This document shows, one piece after another, positions 58,201-64,000 of a stretch of 64,000 nucleotides of DNA; position 1 is the stretch's first letter; each line of letters begins with the position of its first letter. This DNA comes from Manihot esculenta (lineage: Eukaryota; Streptophyta; Magnoliopsida; Malpighiales; Euphorbiaceae). Both the position numbers and the translations under genes were made by a program. Where the stretch lies: positions 16,183,051-16,247,050 of the forward strand of contig NC_035172.2 of assembly GCF_001659605.2 (NCBI RefSeq), read 5' to 3'. The notes under the pieces were generated by a model. The model saw only the letters and a program-made list of their open reading frames with translations, was not told the origin of the DNA and ran no database searches.

Positions 58201-58872
58201 TTTGCTATTGGATCTATCATGTATGTCATGCTATGTACTAGACCAGACGTCTCATATGCCTTAAGCACAACAAGCAGAGATCAAGCAGATCCCGGTAAAA
58301 GTAACTGGACAGCTGTTAAGAATATCCTAAAGTACCTTAGAAGGACTAAGGATGCATTCCTAGTTTATGGAGGATTGGAAAACGACCTAGTTGTAAGTTG
58401 TTACACAGATGTTAGTTTCTAAATCGACATAGATGACTTCAGATCGCAGTTAGGATTCGTATTCACTTTAAATGGTGGAGTTGTTAGTTGAAAAAATTCC
58501 AAGCAGAACACTGTAGCAGATTCTACAATAGAAGCTGAGTATATAGCAGCATCAGATGCAGCTAAAGAGGCAATCTGGATGAAGAAGTTCATCACAGAGT
58601 TGGGAGTGGTTCCCAGCATTGCAAAACCTATGGACCTTTATTGTGATAATAACGGTGCCATAACACAGGCAAAGGAGCACAGATCTCATCAGAGATCTAA
58701 ACATATACTCAGGCGATATCATCTTATTCGAGAGATCATTGATAGAGGAGATATCAAAATATGCAAAGTAGACACAAATGACAACATTACAAATCCACTG
58801 ACCAAGCCTCTTTCACAGGTCAAGCATGATCAGCACACTACGTCTATGGGTATTAGATACTTATATGATTAG
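55279..58872 (+). pseudogene. Copia gag-pol, heavily broken, with the N-terminal part of RT deleted
   Basis: Starts at ATG 55279 (MAANNNSTLSLRSILEKD). Order: gag; zinc knuckle near 56050 in which two Cys are Tyr (CFHYKEPGHWKRNY); protease DTGCGSH; integrase with zinc module and core (Asp in HTDVCSP, Asp in SDRGGEY, Glu in VSERKN); RT with YVDDILLIGND; RNase H with DCNN-like YCDNNGA. The sequence jumps from MTDSRELLL to EDVYMTQPKGF at about 57663-57672, so roughly the first hundred or more RT residues are missing. Stops at 55546, 56462, 56948, 57947, 58091, 58420 and 58488 and frame changes near 56270 and 58100 make it non-functional. The integrase-before-RT order fixes it as Ty1/copia. Confidence 0.9.
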
Positions 58873-58880
58873 GCCTAGTG

Positions 58881-58892
58881 CAAGTGGGAGAT
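58881..58892 (+). promoter_or_regulatory. Polypurine tract of the Copia element
   Basis: CAAGTGGGAGAT directly precedes the 3' LTR start (TGTTAGTG). Confidence 0.8.
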
Positions 58893-60337
58893 TGTTAGTG
58901 TATATGCCCTAGGCCATTATCTTGGACCTTTTTGTATGTCGTTTTGGTTATTAATAAAAGAGGTTTTTATCATTATTATTTGTTTGCATGTTACATAATA
59001 ATGATTATCATCCCTGGTTACTTATTATTATGTTGATAATAATAAAATATAATTGGTATGATTATTGATTGATAATCATGAGATGATTATGTATATGTTG
59101 ATATAATTCAATAATCATAGATACTTGTTAGAGAACAAAGTATTGGATGGACCTACATTGAGATCACTACATGGGTCATTGTCATAAGTGAATCTCAAAG
59201 TAGTTATGTCTTAATCCTTTGACTTGAGATTGTCATAGTTTCCAACATAAGGACTGTTATATTTTGACATAACCAAACGCTGTCTTTAATCGGACAATCA
59301 TAAAGGTTATGATTGAGCATGATAGAAATTATGTAGAGGATGATGAACAATCAAGATAGGATTTATCCCTCTCTTTGAGAGAGATATCTTCTGGGCCCCT
59401 CGATAAGTGAGACTGAGAAATGCATGGCCGTGCTCAAATGAATTGATAGTGTGATCAATATCATTTGAATTTATCAGTCTACTTAGAGATCGAGAAATCA
59501 TAAGTTTGAACATTATAAGTTTGACATTGACCATGACTTATGTTCAAACTAGATATCGTGTGACAAAGGGATTAATTCATGTTCTATTTAATAGGCTTTA
59601 TCGAACTATTGATCCTCATATTAGTTAGGTAGTCATAATGTCTTGCTAGAGGCCACTTATGACTTATAGGCCTTGTTGGACTGGGCTTATTGCCAATTAA
59701 TGTGAGCCTATTGGGTCACACACAAGAACGTTGTTGATGTGCTATATTAATGGGCTAAAAGCCCATTAGTATAATTAATAATAATAAAGTGTTATTATTA
59801 TTAATTATTTATTATTATAAGATAATAATATTTAAAAGATCTGCAGTCTATCTGTAACTGTTACAGATAAAGGACTCTATCACATATAGATATTTGAGTA
59901 TCTGCGAGATTGTGATAGTGGGTTCTGAACACAACTCTTTTGGAAAAAGAGTAGTACAACTCTTTTAGGAAAAGAGTTGTGGGAAAATAAAAAGACTGAA
60001 ACATATAAATACTCTTTCTACGAAGAGAGTGTTGACGACAATTTTTAGAAAATTCAGTCTAACCGCTGCAGATTGTGGAGCACATAATCTATCCATCCTT
60101 GAGAGAGCTAGCACTCTAGAAAGATAGAAGACGTTCGTGTGGATACCATTGAGGGTGTTCGTTTGAAAAGGCAGCACCATCAATCCGGCATTGTATCTTC
60201 TTGACGAGATTAACAGGTTAGTCTCATATCCATCTTTTGAATTAAACGAAGCACTCGGATTCTGGGAAAGGAAATCAAAAGAGATTTTATTTTTCCGCTG
60301 CGTAATTGGGTTGCAATAATCTCAGGATTTCCCAACA
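58893..60337 (+). repeat. 3' LTR of the Copia element
   Basis: 1445 bp, uninterrupted, TGTTAGTGTATA to TTTCCCAACA. It provides the reference that shows the 86-bp gap and two insertion points in the 5' LTR. Followed by the target duplication CAAAT. Confidence 0.93.
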
Positions 60338-60831
60338 CAAATCATTTCCTAGCTTTTAAATTATAAAGCAGCATGCTTTAAACATATATTCCTTTTCTCA
60401 GTGCATTCATGCTAATATTGATCACAGATAAGAACTTTTTAAACTATTTCAGTATACTATCATATTTCAGGTTCATATACACAAGGCTTTTTGCCTAAGG
60501 TTTTAATTTTTTTGACTAGTTCATAATAGCAAAAATACTTTGAGTTAAAGAAAATAATTGTACAACTTGGATAACTCATGCACGTCACTTCACTTCTATG
60601 GTTGGTGGATTGCCCTTGTGTTGCTCTTTCTTCTTACATCAATATCTTCCTCTATGCGGCTTTTAGATGTAGCTGGTGATTCTTGGGTCTTTTCACCATC
60701 TCTCTTTCTTTCAGTTTTTCTTGTTGTTTGGTTGTTAGTTTTTATTGGTTTGCCATAAAGATCTCAATGGGTTTTATTTGGAAACTTCGGCGACAAGATA
60801 GTCTCATTGGTTTCCCATAGATGGTGCCACT
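60338..60831 (-). other. Leader of the older Tat-like element, right arm
   Basis: Continues 24336 across the Copia insertion. No coding region is recognised; open frames at 60558-60758 and 60764-60961 show no known domain. On the minus strand it begins at a primer-site-like motif (60811-60829) and leads into the repeat-rich interior. Confidence 0.5.
60811..60829 (-). promoter_or_regulatory. Primer-binding-site-like motif of a Tat-like element
   Basis: TGGCACCATCTATGGGAAA on the minus strand resembles the TGGCGCCGTCTGTGGGAA sequence found after the 5' LTR in Tat-lineage elements, with three differences. The preceding bases CATCA fit an LTR end. Confidence 0.55.
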
Positions 60832-61719
60832 TGATGATCTGAGATGCAGCGGAGTATCCAGATGATGACACTTGGGCAGAGACTCGATTCAATGGGTTGA
60901 CCATTGATCCATAATTGGTTCTGTTAGGTCCCTCCATGTTTGATTTTGAGGAAGGGGACATGTAAGATAGAAAAAGAAGGTTAGGGATCCACTGGGGATA
61001 CCTCCGGTGGAGACCCTCCGACGTTCAAGTTAGATCGAGCATTATATGAAATTCATTAATGTAAAGATAAAATAAATAATAAAGCATTCAAAGGAATGTC
61101 CAAAGGGCCACCATTTTCAGGGTTCTTCTGTGAGTATATGAGAGAGAGAGGTTAACTTCTTGGGGAATTCGTCCCTGGGAGAGAAAAAGAGTGAGAGAGA
61201 GAACCCCCTTAAATGTGTTTGGTTCAAGAATATTTATACCCTAATTTCCCGCCTTACGTCCTATCAGATTAGATGGTGGCGTGTTGTGGCAAGTATGTAA
61301 AGTGGCCGGCAGTTGACTAATTAATGCAGAGCCGGGTTTTCCATACCATTTGGCAGGTGTATCAGGCGGCTAGACAGCCTTTCCGCACGCACATTGAATA
61401 CCTCAAAGAGGGCTAAAGGGGTCAACCATCGCGTTGGAGGTCGGTGCCTTGTTCTGGTTTCATTAGGTTATGCTCAGCTCATCCGACCTATACAAAAGCA
61501 GGTTCTTTCCAGTTATTGAGGTCGCTCGTTCTTGTATTCAATCACCTCGTTTATGGTGTGAGTCTTGATGTGGTCAGCTAGGTCATTCCGGGCATTGGTG
61601 AAGTTCAGGGAGTGGGAGGTTTGATATTCATATTCTATAGGTTAGGCCTTTTCACTGCTTAGTTAGACTGGATGACTTGGCTCTTGGGACCTTTTTATGT
61701 CCTTTGTACACATATCACA
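60832..61719 (-). repeat. Probable 5' LTR of the Tat-like element
   Basis: Placed by the primer-site-like motif at its end and a TG-type start (TGTGATATGTG on the minus strand) near 61719. The right edge is uncertain by tens of bases and no second LTR is in the window. It includes TATAAATA (61231-61238, minus) and the phrase CCTCCGGTGGAGACCCTCCG near 61000. Confidence 0.5.
61231..61238 (-). promoter_or_regulatory. Candidate TATA box of the Tat-like LTR
   Basis: TATAAATA on the minus strand, about 480 bp from the inferred LTR start. Motif-based only. Confidence 0.4.
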
Positions 61720-63900
61720 ATCTAACGGGACCTATTTTTTATATGTTATCAATTATTATCTACTAAAATCGAGAGCTTACCATTATGTCTAAAGTTTAAA
61801 TTGTTGGTAGAGAGATCTAAGCAGGATTCTAGCCACCACACCAACAATCCTCTTCCTTACATTTACTAGAATTTAAATTCATAGCCTTGACTCATACCAA
61901 TGGTTAGAAGTATGACGAAACTTAATCGAGCTTTAGATAATACTAGCTCAATTGGAAAATAAAATTTCAAGAATGAGCTCGACTCAAGCTTGATTTGAGC
62001 TCTAATATCAAAACTCGAGCTCCATTCACTAAAATTAGTTGAATTCAAGTTTAATTAGAGTTGAGCTCATAGTGAGCTTGTTTATCATATTAATGAACTT
62101 GATTCCATCTTGATTCAGTTTAAACTCATTTTATATATTTGCAAGCCAAGTTTGAGTTAGACTCATTATAATCTCTTATGTTAGCTTGTTTAGCTTGCAA
62201 AGGAGCTTGCTTAAAAGCTCAAGACCAATTTTGAGCTCAAGAACAAGGAGTTGAAGTTTAAGAACAAAAAGCTCGGGAACAAAGGAGCTTGATTCATTAT
62301 CACCAACAGTGGTTTCTGAATTACAGACCGATGTTGAATTCTCAAAATATTCTCATTATCACACATTCACAACAACTTGTAATACTGACTGATACTCATT
62401 TCTCAATATAATTTTATTATTACTAGCAAATGTATCGATATTATATTATTCTCAGAACAAAAATAACATAACAATTAGCATTAGTAATACAATTTTATAA
62501 TCAAACTAATACGCATTCTCAAAGACTCTATTTGTAAACTGAGATATAAGATCAATTAAGATGTTTATAGCATGAAAAATTATTACTTCGCCCTTTCTTT
62601 TGGAAACAAGAAAGGTAAACAAAAGAAGAAATAACAATTCCCAAGCTACCTTAACATTAAAACTGCAGTCAGTATGTGTTTTTTTTTTTTTTTTTTTTTT
62701 TTTTTGGTTTTGTTTACCGTGCTATTTTCTTTTGCATGGTAAATTTTTGCAGTGCTTGAATTTATTAGTAATATCTGTGATTGAAACTAGCAATCGCTAT
62801 TTATATCTCCAAAGTTTATTTTAAGGCTAATGAATGAAATGTCAATAAATGGGCATGGCAGGGTATGCTGGAAGTTATTAGCAAAGACAGAGTGTATTAT
62901 TAGTCTTAAAGACAAAAACATATATTATATTAACTTTGAATTTCTGCAAAGCAGATAATGCAATGAAGTACGTTTGGTTCATGCACTTTGTTATTTCTAA
63001 AATGGCTATATAAGTGAATTATATGCAAGGGCATTTCTGAGAAATAGGAACCACATCTAGTGGAACTTGTAATTGACAGCATTAGGTCAAGTCTATTTCT
63101 CATTGAACATGGGATTCCTTTTTGTTGCTCTATTGATTTTTTTTTTTTTTTGTTAATATTTGAAATATATGCATAAAGTACTTTCAATTATAATTTTTAT
63201 TCGTCGATAATTTTATCAAAAAAATAAAATACTTTCAATTACAATTTTATAGAAAATTTATCATAAATTAATCAAAAAAATTAAAACATTTTAAATTTAA
63301 TTTGATAATAAATTTTATTTATTTAATATCTCTACAAAAACTAATATTTTATTACGAAGGGTGTTTCCAAAAATTAAGGTGACAAAAGTTCCTTTTTGTT
63401 GAGAAAAGGTAAAATGGTTCAAAAGAAAAAAAAGGGAGCAAAATGGAATTCTACAATTAGAACTTCTATGGTCATAATAGACTGCCAGTAGGAAATATGC
63501 TTCCAAAAATTTGTTTGTAAAATCAATATTATCGATTTAGCTTCCATTAAAATAATAGGCATGTCCTTACAAAGGGTAATGAGAAATTAACGAAAAGTGC
63601 AACTAATAAAAGAAAATAATAATTTATCACTACGAAAAAGTTATGAACCTCATTAATTAATACTATTATTCACTATCTCAATTTTTTAAATTAAATTTAA
63701 ACTTTAAATATATTTTTTTATTTAAAAAATAGTATTTATTTTATTTATAAAAATTAAAATTTCTATTTCACTTAAAGGACAATTAATAAAATTATGAACA
63801 TTTATAATTACAACCAATAAATGTTCATATTTATTATCATATTAAAAAAATAAAAATCATAACATTATCAATGAAAAATTCCAAATCTGAAAAATGTAAA
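61720..63900. other. AT-rich flank without recognised genes
   Basis: Between about 61930 and 62290 degenerate GAGCTC/AAGCTTGA-type words recur (GAGCTCGACTCAAGCTTGA, AACTCGAGCTCC), resembling dispersed low-complexity repeats of plant intergenic DNA. A T-run of 27 lies at 62679-62705 and a shorter one at about 63138. From 63180 to 63900 the sequence is very AT-rich with homopolymer-like words. No ORF with a known domain, tRNA or transposon end was found. Confidence 0.6.
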
Positions 63901-64000
63901 AAACCTTTGTTGATGGCAAGTGGGAGAAAGCTGGTCAAGTGGTTTCCGCGCCTGGCCTTGTAGGAGGAGCTGCCCTCGTGTTTGACTGGCCACGTGGGGT
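63901..64000. other. Composition shift at the right edge with a G-box-like site
   Basis: The last 100 bp turn from AT-rich to balanced composition and include CCACGTGG (63990-63997), a G-box-type palindrome used by plant bZIP and bHLH factors. It may mark the start of a gene-proximal region beyond the window; nothing more can be said. Confidence 0.3.

Larger units (their letters stand above)
24337..60337 (+). mobile_element. Ty1/copia LTR retrotransposon, interrupted in its 5' LTR by Athila-2 and Tekay-B
   Basis: Flanked by CAAAT (24332-24336 and 60338-60342). The 5' LTR is in three pieces (24337-24740, 33177-33219, 52794-53746), followed by a primer-binding site (53748), leader, gag-pol (55279-58872), polypurine tract and an intact 3' LTR (58893-60337). 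The domain order gag, protease, integrase, RT, RNase H is Copia-type. Without its two insertions it would be about 8 kb. I did not assign a Copia lineage. Confidence 0.93.

Noticed and set aside
60558..60961. ORFs of about 65 codons on both strands.
   Set aside because: Low-complexity hydrophobic peptide and an unrelated minus-strand peptide, no domain, inside the leader of the Tat-like element.
61930..62290. GAGCTC-rich text as a transcription factor array.
   Set aside because: Units are irregular and degenerate, with no fixed period, and similar words are common in plant intergenic repeats.
62679..62705. T-run as the tail of a SINE or LINE on the minus strand.
   Set aside because: No RNA polymerase III boxes, RT motifs or target duplication were found around it.

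Overview
The window looks like flowering-plant, probably eudicot, heterochromatin. It is almost entirely nested LTR retrotransposons (Athila, Tekay/Del-type chromovirus, Ty1/copia and a Tat-like remnant) in AT-rich DNA, and I recognise no host protein gene, rRNA or tRNA gene. The species cannot be fixed from sequence alone; Euphorbiaceae is only a guess.

Left half (1-21284): a minus-strand Athila element (Athila-1) whose 3' LTR runs off the left edge. Its 3' LTR holds a minus-strand solo Tekay-type LTR (789-2973, target duplication ATACT). Its gag is split by a solo LTR of its own family (7070-18413, duplication CCTTC). That solo LTR is in turn split by a plus-strand Tekay element, Tekay-A (7518-17252, duplication AAACC).

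Middle (21285-24336) and right (60338-61719): two arms of an older minus-strand element with a Tat-like primer-binding site, an LTR of about 0.9 kb and a repeat-filled non-coding interior. A plus-strand Copia element (24337-60337, duplication CAAAT) interrupts it. The Copia 5' LTR was hit twice: by Athila-2 (24741-33176, plus; its left end lost in a junction deletion) and by Tekay-B (33220-52793, plus, duplication TGTAT). Inside the RNase H region of Tekay-B lies Tekay-C (38986-48709, minus, duplication TCTTT). The two 2265-bp LTRs of Tekay-C look identical, so it is the youngest insertion visible.

No element here carries a complete uninterrupted polyprotein. Tekay-C is one amber codon short of intact. 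Athila-2 has one amber codon, but both Athila copies lack the reverse transcriptase/RNase H domains between protease and integrase, so this family would need those functions in trans.

The most unusual signal is a GC-rich near-palindrome, TTCGGC-N-GCCGAA, repeated dozens of times. It occurs in clusters on both sides of the TATA box in Tekay LTRs. Together with the companion motif CTCCAGAGACGAAAG it also occurs in the LTR of the unrelated Athila-2, and, without the companion, in frame in two hypervariable parts of the Athila-2 coding sequence. It looks like a module that has moved between retrotransposon lineages. The right end (61720-64000) is AT-rich flank with no recognised gene.
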